Below are positions 54,927 to 64,000 of a stretch of 64,000 nt of DNA, in pieces (position 1 is the first letter of the stretch; the number at the start of each line of letters is the position of its first letter). Made by a program: the position numbers and the translations under genes. The notes beneath the pieces were generated by a model, which was not told the origin of the DNA, ran no database searches, and saw nothing but the letters and a program-made list of their open reading frames with translations. Location of the stretch: positions 4,574,511-4,638,510 of the forward strand of contig NZ_KB910516.1 of the NCBI RefSeq assembly GCF_000372825.1, given 5' to 3'. Source of the stretch: Methylobacterium sp. 77 (GTDB lineage Bacteria; Pseudomonadota; Alphaproteobacteria; Rhizobiales; Beijerinckiaceae).

Positions 54927-55847
54927 ATGCCCGAACTGCCCGAAGTCGAAACCGTCCGCCGCGGGCTCGCGCCCGCCATGGTCGGCGCGAGATTTTCCCG
55001 CGTCACCCTGCGCCGGCCGAATCTGCGGTTTGCCTTCCCCGAGGGTTTCGCCGGGCGGCTCGAAGGCGCCACGGTCGTCGATCTGGCGCGGCGGGCGAAA
55101 TATCTCACCGCCAGCCTCGATACCGGCGAGACGCTGATCCTGCATCTCGGCATGAGCGGGCGTTTCGACGTGGCGCTGCCCGACGGACGCAACGTCTCGC
55201 CGGGTGATTTCTATCTCGAAGGGGCGCTCGGCAACGCCAAGCACGACCATGTGGTGATGGCGATGTCGAACGGCGCGACCGTGACCTACAACGACGCGCG
55301 CCGCTTCGGCTTCATGGACATCGTCCCCACGCAAGGCCTCGCCGGCTGCCGGCATTTCGCCGCGATGGGGATCGAGCCGCTCAGCGACGCCATGACGCCG
55401 GAGACCCTGGCGCTGCTGTTCCGGCACAAGATCACGCCGCTGAAAGCCGCGCTCCTCGACCAGCGGCTCATCGCCGGGCTCGGCAACATCTATGTCTGCG
55501 AGGCGCTTCACCGCGCCGGGCTGCATCCCGAACTGCCGGCGGGAATCCTAGCCAAGGACGACGGCAGGCCGACGCCGAAGGCCCGGCTGCTGGCACGCAT
55601 GATCCGCGACGTCCTGAACGAGGCCGTCGCCGCCGGCGGTTCCACTTTACGCGACTACGCCCATACCGATGGCGGGTCGGGCTCGTTCCAGCACGCGTTC
55701 CGGGTCTACGACCGCACCGGCGAGCCCTGCACCAAGGCAGGCTGCGGCGGCACGATCGCGCGGATCGTGCAATCCGGCCGCTCGACCTTCTACTGCGCGA
55801 CATGTCAGCCTGCGAGGCCCGGCGCTCTCCTATCCCGCCGGGCCTGA
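54927..55847 (+). CDS. mutM: Formamidopyrimidine-DNA glycosylase MutM (Fpg)
   Basis: This 306-residue base-excision repair enzyme removes 8-oxoguanine. The N-terminal catalytic start [18 protein letters not shown] keeps the nucleophilic Pro2 and Glu3. The helix-two-turn-helix and lesion-recognition part includes [20 protein letters not shown]. The C-terminal zinc finger CTKAGCGGT and FYCATC is intact, giving four Cys. It diverges from ubiE, the common layout in alphaproteobacteria. Confidence 0.97.
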   Translation: MPELPEVETVRRGLAPAMVGARFSRVTLRRPNLRFAFPEGFAGRLEGATVVDLARRAKYLTASLDTGETLILHLGMSGRFDVALPDGRNVSPGDFYLEGALGNAKHDHVVMAMSNGATVTYNDARRFGFMDIVPTQGLAGCRHFAAMGIEPLSDAMTPETLALLFRHKITPLKAALLDQRLIAGLGNIYVCEALHRAGLHPELPAGILAKDDGRPTPKARLLARMIRDVLNEAVAAGGSTLRDYAHTDGGSGSFQHAFRVYDRTGEPCTKAGCGGTIARIVQSGRSTFYCATCQPARPGALLSRRA

Positions 55848-55854
55848 AAACCGC

Positions 55855-56670
55855 CTACCAGCCGCGACGCTCCTCCGGCTCGGGCTTGCGGCCGTGCGGC
55901 GTCAGCCCGTCGATCACGCCCGGGAGTGCCTGGGCGAGTTGCGACAGCAGATCGTCGCGCGACAGGCCGGTGCGGCTCTGCAGCGTTTTCACCGTGTCCG
56001 ACCCGAGGGCATCGGCGAGCCGGTTCGGCTCCACCGGCTGGTTCTGGCCATGCCCGATCCAGGAGCCGATCGCGTCGCCGAGGCCGCCGCGCTGGAACCG
56101 GTCGATCAGCCCATCGAGCCCGCCGAGATCGTCGCCCTGCTCGTGGTCGAGACGGCTGTAAGACCCGGCGCCGGACGGATGGCCCTCGTCGCGCGCGCCC
56201 TGGCCGCCGCCGGGTCCGTCGAGCATCCCCGACAGATCGCTGAAATCGCCATCCGGCGACGAACCCCGCGACCGCTCGTCGGAATCGTCGCGCGGGCCGC
56301 GCCCCTGGTTGAAGCCGCCCCGATCCTCGTCCTCGCCGTAAGGGTCCGGCGGTCCACGCCGTCCGTGGTCCGCGCTGTCCTGATCCCTGTCGGACGGGGC
56401 ACCTCGGCCGCCACCGCCGAGGATGTCGCCGAGGCCGCCGGCGCCCTTCTGAAGCAGCAGCATCAGCAAGGCCTGGACGATGGGCGAGAGCGAGCCGCCC
56501 AATCCTCCACCCATGCCTCCACCCATGCCTCCACCCATGCCTCCACCCATGCCTCCACCCATGCCTCCGCCGCCTCCGGCACCACCGCCGCCCTGCGGAT
56601 GGTCGTTACCCCGGCCGCCGCCGAGGACATTGCCGAGCACTCCGCCGATGACCTGATCGAGCAATCCCAT
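55855..56670 (-). CDS. YidB-like (DUF937) protein with Gly-Met repeats
   Basis: This 271-residue protein has an N-terminal helix (GLLDQVIGGVLGNVLGGG), a Gly/Met repeat (about 35-60), a low-complexity hydrophilic middle rich in Asp, Gly and Arg, and a C-terminal YidB-like helical domain (about 190-260: GLGDAIGSWIGHGQNQPVEPNRLADALG with SRDDLLSQLAQALPGVIDGLTP). YidB proteins have no known activity. The repeat is caused by a 12-base tandem array at 56506-56568. It follows mutM on the opposite strand. Confidence 0.8.
   Translation of the reverse strand: MGLLDQVIGGVLGNVLGGGRGNDHPQGGGGAGGGGGMGGGMGGGMGGGMGGGMGGGLGGSLSPIVQALLMLLLQKGAGGLGDILGGGGRGAPSDRDQDSADHGRRGPPDPYGEDEDRGGFNQGRGPRDDSDERSRGSSPDGDFSDLSGMLDGPGGGQGARDEGHPSGAGSYSRLDHEQGDDLGGLDGLIDRFQRGGLGDAIGSWIGHGQNQPVEPNRLADALGSDTVKTLQSRTGLSRDDLLSQLAQALPGVIDGLTPHGRKPEPEERRGW
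56506..56568. repeat. 12-bp tandem repeat coding Gly-Gly-Gly-Met
   Basis: About five copies of ccacccatgcct stand in tandem inside the YidB-like gene and encode repeated GGGM on the minus strand. The copies are almost identical at DNA level, suggesting recent slippage. Confidence 0.85.
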
Positions 56671-56712
56671 GATCGTCCCTCCCTGAACGGCGTGCCGGCT
56701 GGCGCGCGTGTA

Positions 56713-57018
56713 TTATTCCCTACGCCCACCCGTCCCGGCGCGGTCGCGCTGCGGCAGGTGGTCGAGCGGATTGGTGCGGCTGGTCTTGCCGCCGACATCG
56801 TCTTCGGTGACCGCAGTCGTGGGGCGTATCGCGCTCGGGGGCTTCACCTCCCCGATCGGCCGCGAGCCCGCGGCCTCGCCGGAGCGGGTCTCCGACGGAA
56901 CTTCCGCGGCGGTCGGCTGGTCGCGGCGGTCTGAAATCGCCTGGGCGGGCGCGGTCTGCGCCGCGACGATACCGAAGGCGAGGAGCAGTCCGGTTCGGAT
57001 CACGGTTTCCTTGCGCAT
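56713..57018 (-). CDS. Small secreted hypothetical protein
   Basis: This 101-residue protein has a signal peptide (about 1-27, ending AQA) and a mature part that is hydrophilic, Pro/Thr/Ser/Arg-rich and without Cys or recognisable domain. The ATG at 57018 follows a modest ribosome site (ggagctcctc). It lies 42 bases before the YidB-like gene on the same strand and may be co-transcribed. No family is recognised. Confidence 0.55.
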   Translation of the reverse strand: MRKETVIRTGLLLAFGIVAAQTAPAQAISDRRDQPTAAEVPSETRSGEAAGSRPIGEVKPPSAIRPTTAVTEDDVGGKTSRTNPLDHLPQRDRAGTGGRRE

Positions 57019-57122
57019 GAGGAGCTCCGTCGGTTCGAGATGCCGAGGCGACCGATCGCGGTCGCCGTCATGTGCCTCACCAAGCCCGGGGCCGCGAGGG
57101 GGTTCCGGCGCGAAGCCTGGTT

Positions 57123-59810
<2,688 letters not shown>

Positions 59811-59904
59811 GGGTGGAATATGGCCCCGCGGAACGAAAGGGGAAAGGGCGGCCCCCATCTTCCTGCAGCACCCGTCGTCTCGACGATCAGGAGGACCACC
59901 CATC

Positions 59905-60399
59905 ATGACGATTCCGGCCAACCCGATCCACCCGCAGGCGCGGATCGGCCATGTCCATCTCAAGGTCGCCGATCTCGAACGGGCGCTGGCCTTCTATTGC
60001 GGCGTGCTCGGCTTCTCGTTGAAGGCGCGCTACGGAACCCAGGCCGCCTTCATCGCGGCCGGCGATTACCACCACCATATCGGGCTCAACACCTGGGAGA
60101 GCGAGGGCGGCCAGCCCCCGGCGCCCGGCACGACCGGCCTGTTTCACCTCGCCATCCTCTACCCGACGCGGGCGGCTCTCGCCGATGCCCTGCGGCGGCT
60201 GGACGAGGCCGGCATCGCTCTCGACGGCGCCAGCGACCACGGCGTCAGCGAGGCCCTGTATCTGCGCGACCCGGACATGAACGGCGTCGAGCTTTATCGG
60301 GACAGGCCGGAAGCGGAATGGCCGCGCGATGCGGAGGGCGGCATCGCCATGTTCACCCGACGCCTCGACCTCACCGACCTTCGTTCGGCCGTGGGCTGA
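59905..60399 (+). CDS. VOC family protein
   Basis: This 164-residue vicinal oxygen chelate fold protein has two paired motifs: [24 protein letters not shown] at the start, with His as first metal ligand, [22 protein letters not shown] for the second half, and [19 protein letters not shown] at the end, where Glu is the last ligand. It resembles glyoxalase/catechol-dioxygenase-like proteins. A strong ribosome site (aggaggaccaccc) supports the ATG at 59905. The substrate is unknown. It diverges from uvrB. Confidence 0.88.
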   Translation: MTIPANPIHPQARIGHVHLKVADLERALAFYCGVLGFSLKARYGTQAAFIAAGDYHHHIGLNTWESEGGQPPAPGTTGLFHLAILYPTRAALADALRRLDEAGIALDGASDHGVSEALYLRDPDMNGVELYRDRPEAEWPRDAEGGIAMFTRRLDLTDLRSAVG

Positions 60400-60423
60400 A
60401 TTTCGAGCGGCGGCAAACCGTTA

Positions 60424-60485
60424 GGTGGCAACCATCCGGTATGTTACCTGCTTGTAGAGACGGTGCCACCCTCGCTGAGGGTGGC
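60424..60485 (+). promoter_or_regulatory. Switch-like leader with alternative hairpins
   Basis: GGTGGCA (60424-60430) can pair with TGCCACC (60464-60470). The second element is also part of a perfect 9-bp hairpin GCCACCCTC-gct-GAGGGTGGC (60465-60485). The two structures exclude each other, as in attenuators or riboswitches. It lies in the 240-base gap before the transglutaminase-like gene. No known riboswitch class was recognised and no T-run follows. Confidence 0.4.
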
Positions 60486-60639
60486 TGAGGCGGACATCAC
60501 GGCACCAGACCGTTGCCGCCTCGACGCCCCTCGCTCGAGCAAGGCCGACGGCCGCGGGAGCAGGTCGGCGGCGGGTGGAGACGAGCCACGATTCCATCCG
60601 TCCCATGTGCTGTCCCATTTGCCCGATGCGAGCGACTTC

Positions 60640-61470
60640 ATGAAAATCCGGACCGGCTACACGATCGGCTACGACACGTTCGGACCCACGCCGATCACGC
60701 TGATGCTCAACGTCCATCCCTCCCGCGCCGGCGACCTGCTGACGCCGGAAACGATGACGATCGAGCCGCCGCTGGAGGCCCACAGCTACCTCGACCCGTT
60801 CGGTAACGTCTGCACCCGCATCCTCGCACCCGGCGGGCGGGTCACGGTCTCGGCCGATTTCACCATCGAGGATTCCGGTGAGCCGGACGAGTTGGTGCCC
60901 AATGCCAAGCAGCATCCCGTGCAAGACCTGCCAGACGACGTCATGCCGTTCCTGCTCGGCAGCCGTTATTGCGAGACGGACAAGCTCTCGAACATCGCCT
61001 GGGGCCTGTTCGGCACCACGCCCGAAGGCTGGGCCCGGGTGCAGGCGATCCACGACTTCGTCCACCAGCACATCAAGTTCGATTACCAGCAGGCCGACGC
61101 CACGCGCACCGCCTTCGAAGCCTACACGCAGCGGATCGGCGTCTGCCGCGACTACACCCATCTCGCCGTGGCCTTCTGCCGCTGCATGAACATCCCGGCG
61201 CGCTACTGCACCGGCTATCTCGGCGATATCGGTGTGCCGGTGGTGCCTCCGGGCGACTTCTCGGCCTGGCTCGAAGTCTATCTCGACGGACGCTGGTTCA
61301 CCTTCGACGCGCGCAACAACAAGCGCCGCATCGGCCGCATCCTGATCGCACGCGGGCGCGACGCCACCGACGTCGCCATCTCGACGAGCTTCAGCACGGC
61401 GTTGCTCGCGAGTTTCGACGTGCATACCGACGAGGTCAGCGAGACCGGCGTGCTCACGCCCGTCGCCTGA
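60640..61470 (+). CDS. Transglutaminase-like protein, catalytic His replaced
   Basis: This 276-residue protein has an N-terminal beta domain (about 1-80) and a transglutaminase-core domain (about 130-240). The nucleophilic Cys is present (C169 in IGVCRDYTHLAVAFCR), as is an Asp in FDAR (about 223). The His of the usual HAWxEV motif is Ser here (FSAWLEVYL, about S208). I recall the same pattern in a subfamily of alphaproteobacterial relatives, so it is likely inherited, not a mutation. These may act as proteases or be inactive. The ATG at 60640 starts the family region. Confidence 0.85.
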   Translation: MKIRTGYTIGYDTFGPTPITLMLNVHPSRAGDLLTPETMTIEPPLEAHSYLDPFGNVCTRILAPGGRVTVSADFTIEDSGEPDELVPNAKQHPVQDLPDDVMPFLLGSRYCETDKLSNIAWGLFGTTPEGWARVQAIHDFVHQHIKFDYQQADATRTAFEAYTQRIGVCRDYTHLAVAFCRCMNIPARYCTGYLGDIGVPVVPPGDFSAWLEVYLDGRWFTFDARNNKRRIGRILIARGRDATDVAISTSFSTALLASFDVHTDEVSETGVLTPVA

Positions 61471-61577
61471 GGCCTCCCTCGGCCGGATCGACATCCGGTC
61501 TCCCGCGTTCCGGTAGAACCATGTCCCTCTCGTCCGACCCGTCGACCGAGAGGGACTCGCCGATCATCGGAGACCGA

Positions 61578-62648
61578 ATGTCTGACAGTCTGAAGGGCAC
61601 CGCATTGATTGCCGGTGCGAGCGGTATCGTCGGCAACAACCTGGCGCGTCACCTCGTGAGCGAGGGATGGAGCGTCTACGGTCTGGCGCGCCGCCCCGTC
61701 GCGATCGCGGGCGTCACGCCGGTCAGCGCGGACCTGACGGACCCGGACGCCCTGCATGCCGCATTATCCGAACTGGCTCCGACCCACGTCTTCATTACCA
61801 CCTGGATGCGGCAGGCGACCGAGGCGGAGAATTGCCGGGTCAACGGCGCGATGGTGCGCAACCTTCTCGAAGCCCTGAACTCCGCGCCCCTACGGCACGC
61901 CGCCCTGGTGACCGGTCTCAAGCATTATCTCGGCCCGTTCGAAGCCTACGGAAAAGGCACGCTGCCTCAGACGCCGTTCCGCGAGGATCAGGAGCGGCTG
62001 CCGGTGGAGAATTTCTATTACGTGCAGGAGGACGAGCTCTACGCCGCCGCCAAGCGGCAGGGCTTCGGCTGGAGTGTGCACCGTCCCCATACGATCGTCG
62101 GCTACGCGCTGGGCAACGCGATGAATATGGGCGTGACCCTCGCCGTCTACGCCTCGCTCTGCCGCGAGACCGGGCGGCCGTTCCTCTTCCCCGGTTCGCC
62201 GCAGCAATGGAACGGCCTCACCGACGTCACCGATGCGCGGCTCCTCGCCCGTCACCTGTCTTGGGCCTCGACCGATCCGGCCGCGGCCAACACAGCCTTC
62301 AACGTCGTCAACGGCGACGTCTTCCGCTGGTCGTGGATGTGGGGCCGGATCGCGCAGTGGTTCGGCCTGGAGCCGGCACCTTATCCGGGACGGGCGACGC
62401 CCCTCGAAGGTCAGATGGCGCAGGACGGCCCGCTATGGACCGATTTGGCCGAAAGGCATGGGCTAGTCGAGCCGGATCTCGACCGTCTCATCTCGGCATG
62501 GCACACCGATGCGGATCTCGGGCGGCCGATTGAGGTCGTCACCGACATGGCCCGCAGCCGCAGGCTCGGCTTCCTCGACCAGCAGCCGAGCGACGACAGC
62601 TTTCTCGACCTGTTCGGCCGCCTGCGCGCCGAACGGGTGATCCCGTGA
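61578..62648 (+). CDS. SDR-family oxidoreductase, PRISE type
   Basis: This 356-residue extended short-chain dehydrogenase has an N-terminal Rossmann motif GASGIVGNN (about 13-21). Family features resembling progesterone 5-beta-reductase/iridoid synthase (PRISE) are VFITTWMRQATEAENCRVNGAMV, the FYYVQED segment, and WSVHRPHTIVGYALGNAMNM. It likely reduces a C=C bond conjugated with a carbonyl using NADPH; the bacterial substrate is unknown. Its stop overlaps the ankyrin gene start by 4 bases if the GTG start is used. Confidence 0.85.
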   Translation: MSDSLKGTALIAGASGIVGNNLARHLVSEGWSVYGLARRPVAIAGVTPVSADLTDPDALHAALSELAPTHVFITTWMRQATEAENCRVNGAMVRNLLEALNSAPLRHAALVTGLKHYLGPFEAYGKGTLPQTPFREDQERLPVENFYYVQEDELYAAAKRQGFGWSVHRPHTIVGYALGNAMNMGVTLAVYASLCRETGRPFLFPGSPQQWNGLTDVTDARLLARHLSWASTDPAAANTAFNVVNGDVFRWSWMWGRIAQWFGLEPAPYPGRATPLEGQMAQDGPLWTDLAERHGLVEPDLDRLISAWHTDADLGRPIEVVTDMARSRRLGFLDQQPSDDSFLDLFGRLRAERVIP

Positions 62649-63208
62649 CACGGATGGCGACGATGCAACCTGAAACGCCGGCTTCGCCCGATCCGGAGCG
62701 TCCCGAACTCGACGCCGAAACCCTGGCCTTCGCCGGGCGCGTCTTCCAATACGCCCGGATGGGCCATGCCGACGAACTCGCCGACCTGTTCGCGCAGGGG
62801 CTTCCGGCGAACTTGATCAACGATAAGGGCGACAGCCTGCTGATGCTCGCCGCCTATAACGGGCAGGCCGAGACTGCGCGCGTCATTCTCGATCACGGCG
62901 GCGATCCGGAACTCTCCAACGACCGGGGCCAGACCCCGCTCGCCGGCGCGGCCTTCAAGGGCGATATGACCATCGTCCACTTGCTCCTGGAGAAGGGAGC
63001 GGATGTCGACGGCGTCGGCACCGGAACGCGGACGCCGCTGATGACGTCCGCCATGTTCAACCGGACCGAGATGGTCGAACTCTTCCTCGCGAAGGGGGCC
63101 GACCCGGACAAGCGCGACGGCAACGGCCAGAATGCCGCCGACCTCGCGCGATCGATGGGGGCGGCCGACACTCCGGCGCAGCTCGATGCGGCGACACGGC
63201 TCGCCTGA
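62645..63208 (+). CDS. Ankyrin-repeat protein
   Basis: This protein of up to 187 residues has about four ankyrin repeats (SLLMLAAYNGQAETARVILDHGGDPEL, TPLAGAAFKGDMTIVHLLLEKGADVDG, TPLMTSAMFNRTEMVELFLAKGADPDK, and a final partial repeat). There is no signal or membrane segment, so it is probably a cytoplasmic binding protein. A GTG at 62645 overlaps the preceding stop; ATG codons at 62654 and 62663 are also possible. It appears co-transcribed with the SDR gene. Confidence 0.88.
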   Translation: MTRMATMQPETPASPDPERPELDAETLAFAGRVFQYARMGHADELADLFAQGLPANLINDKGDSLLMLAAYNGQAETARVILDHGGDPELSNDRGQTPLAGAAFKGDMTIVHLLLEKGADVDGVGTGTRTPLMTSAMFNRTEMVELFLAKGADPDKRDGNGQNAADLARSMGAADTPAQLDAATRLA

Positions 63209-63257
63209 CTTCGCCGCGATCGAGCGAAGCAGGACGATTCAGGAGGGGCGAACCGGA

Positions 63258-64000
63258 ATGGTATCTCGGCTGACGATCCGTCGCGCCTCGGCGCTGGCAC
63301 TGCTCGTCGTCACGTCGGGTGCCTGCGCCGACGAATGGCCGATGTTCGGCCGCGACCATACCAACCGCCATTTCTCGCCGCTGACCACGATCGACCGGGG
63401 CAACGTCTCGAAGCTCAGACCGGCCTGGATCTTCCAGACCGGGATCACCGGCTACTTTCAGGCGGAGCCGGTGGTGGTCGATGGCGTAATGTATCTCTCG
63501 ACCACCCAGAACCATGTGGCCGCGCTGGAAGCGAAGTCGGGCCGAGTGCTGTGGACCTATACCCACAAGGCGCGGACGGAGAAGATCTTCGGGCCGCCCT
63601 CCAATCGCGGTGTCGCGGTCTCGGGCGGCAGGGTCTTCGAGGCGACGATGGACGGGCGGGTGATCGCCCTCGATGCCAAGACCGGCAAGGTCGTGTGGGA
63701 CCATGAGGCCGTCCGCCCGGAGGAGGGCGAGTCGGAGACGGCCTCGGATCTCGCCGGCAAGCTCGGCGCGGGTGCGGTCCAGGGATCGAGCCGGCTCGGC
63801 TTCAAGATGCCGCCGCTCGTGGCCGAAGGGCTCGTCATCGTCGGCGTCGCCGGTGCCGGCTACGGCCTGCATGTGGAGGACGAGAAGGGCGGACTCGACG
63901 GCGGCGCCGTGGTCGGGATCGAGGGCGGCTACGGACGGCGTGGCTGGCTCGCCGCCTACGATTCGGCCACCGGTGAAGAGCGCTGGCGCTGGTACGTCAC
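63258..64000 (+). CDS. PQQ-dependent dehydrogenase, partial (runs off the window)
   Basis: Only the first 247 codons are seen. There is a signal peptide (about 1-24) and then a quinoprotein propeller: WPMFGRDHTNRHFSPL, AEPVVVDGVMYLSTTQNHVAALEAKSG, NRGVAVSGGRVFEATMDGRVIALDAKTGKVVWD, and GRRGWLAAYDSATGEERWRWYV. These are family segments of methanol/ethanol dehydrogenases. The adjacent Cys-Cys pair that normally precedes NRG is absent (GPPS, about 112-115); the visible protein has only one Cys, in the signal region. An extra Gly/Glu-rich loop (about 205-230) is inserted before GRRGW. A good ribosome site (aggaggggcgaa) precedes the ATG. Oxidised substrate unknown. Confidence 0.85.
   Translation, partial: MVSRLTIRRASALALLVVTSGACADEWPMFGRDHTNRHFSPLTTIDRGNVSKLRPAWIFQTGITGYFQAEPVVVDGVMYLSTTQNHVAALEAKSGRVLWTYTHKARTEKIFGPPSNRGVAVSGGRVFEATMDGRVIALDAKTGKVVWDHEAVRPEEGESETASDLAGKLGAGAVQGSSRLGFKMPPLVAEGLVIVGVAGAGYGLHVEDEKGGLDGGAVVGIEGGYGRRGWLAAYDSATGEERWRWYV

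Overview
The window is a GC-rich alphaproteobacterial chromosome segment. It most resembles Methylobacterium/Methylorubrum or a close relative in Hyphomicrobiales. The evidence is the very high GC3, the rpsT-dnaA-dnaN-recF core, the ubiE-ubiB-coaBC block divergent from mutM, the purL-bolA-grxD block, a flagellar cluster of rhizobial/caulobacterial type (MotE, DUF6468, FliX), a DksA with a degenerate zinc finger, and a PQQ-type dehydrogenase at the right edge. Genus is inferred from protein flavour and gene order only. I found no insertion sequence, prophage, CRISPR array, rRNA or tRNA.

Layout. 1-4.5 kb: moaA, a DUF971 protein, a MATE exporter and a family 2 glycosyltransferase. 4.5-9.4 kb: a DUF2336 pair, then a complete ferrous-iron uptake operon of the FtrABCD type with an Irr-like dyad upstream. 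9.4-12.7 kb: csaA, a DUF167 protein, a CoA-ester lyase and an Old Yellow Enzyme. 12.7-19.1 kb: a 1,114-residue secreted TPR protein, small membrane or secreted proteins and an IalB-like protein. 19.2-33.3 kb: the flagellar region. The minus-strand operon fliL-fliM-DUF6468-motE faces the plus-strand operon flgF-flgG-flgA-flgH. Then come a 58-residue membrane protein, dksA, a large hybrid histidine kinase, fliX, and flgI with a rod-binding FlgJ-like protein and a FlgN-like protein. The promoters look Caulobacter-like: a perfect TTAA-N7-TTAA site before fliL, a near-perfect one before fliX, and sigma-54-like -24/-12 elements before flgF and flgI.

33.3-35.5 kb holds small hypothetical genes and a gene-poor, AT-richer stretch. 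35.5-39 kb is purL-bolA-DUF29-grxD with a clear terminator. 39-44 kb carries a membrane-anchored GHSxS hydrolase, recQ, a LysE exporter, and DUF5993-dsbB. 44-49 kb is the replication block recF-dnaN-dnaA (reading leftward) with rpsT, which has a textbook promoter and terminator. 49-57 kb has a GST, two small genes, coaBC-ubiB-ubiE, mutM and a YidB-like protein. 57-64 kb has uvrB with a long N-terminal tail, a VOC protein, a transglutaminase-like protein lacking the usual catalytic His, a PRISE-like SDR, an ankyrin protein, and the start of a quinoprotein dehydrogenase that lacks the usual adjacent Cys pair.

No large undescribed system is obvious. The best leads are the flagellar regulatory sites, the huge periplasmic TPR protein near MotE, the iron operon operator, the orphan leader terminator at 16.8 kb, the switch-like leader at 60.4 kb, and the two enzyme-like proteins with altered active-site residues near the right end.
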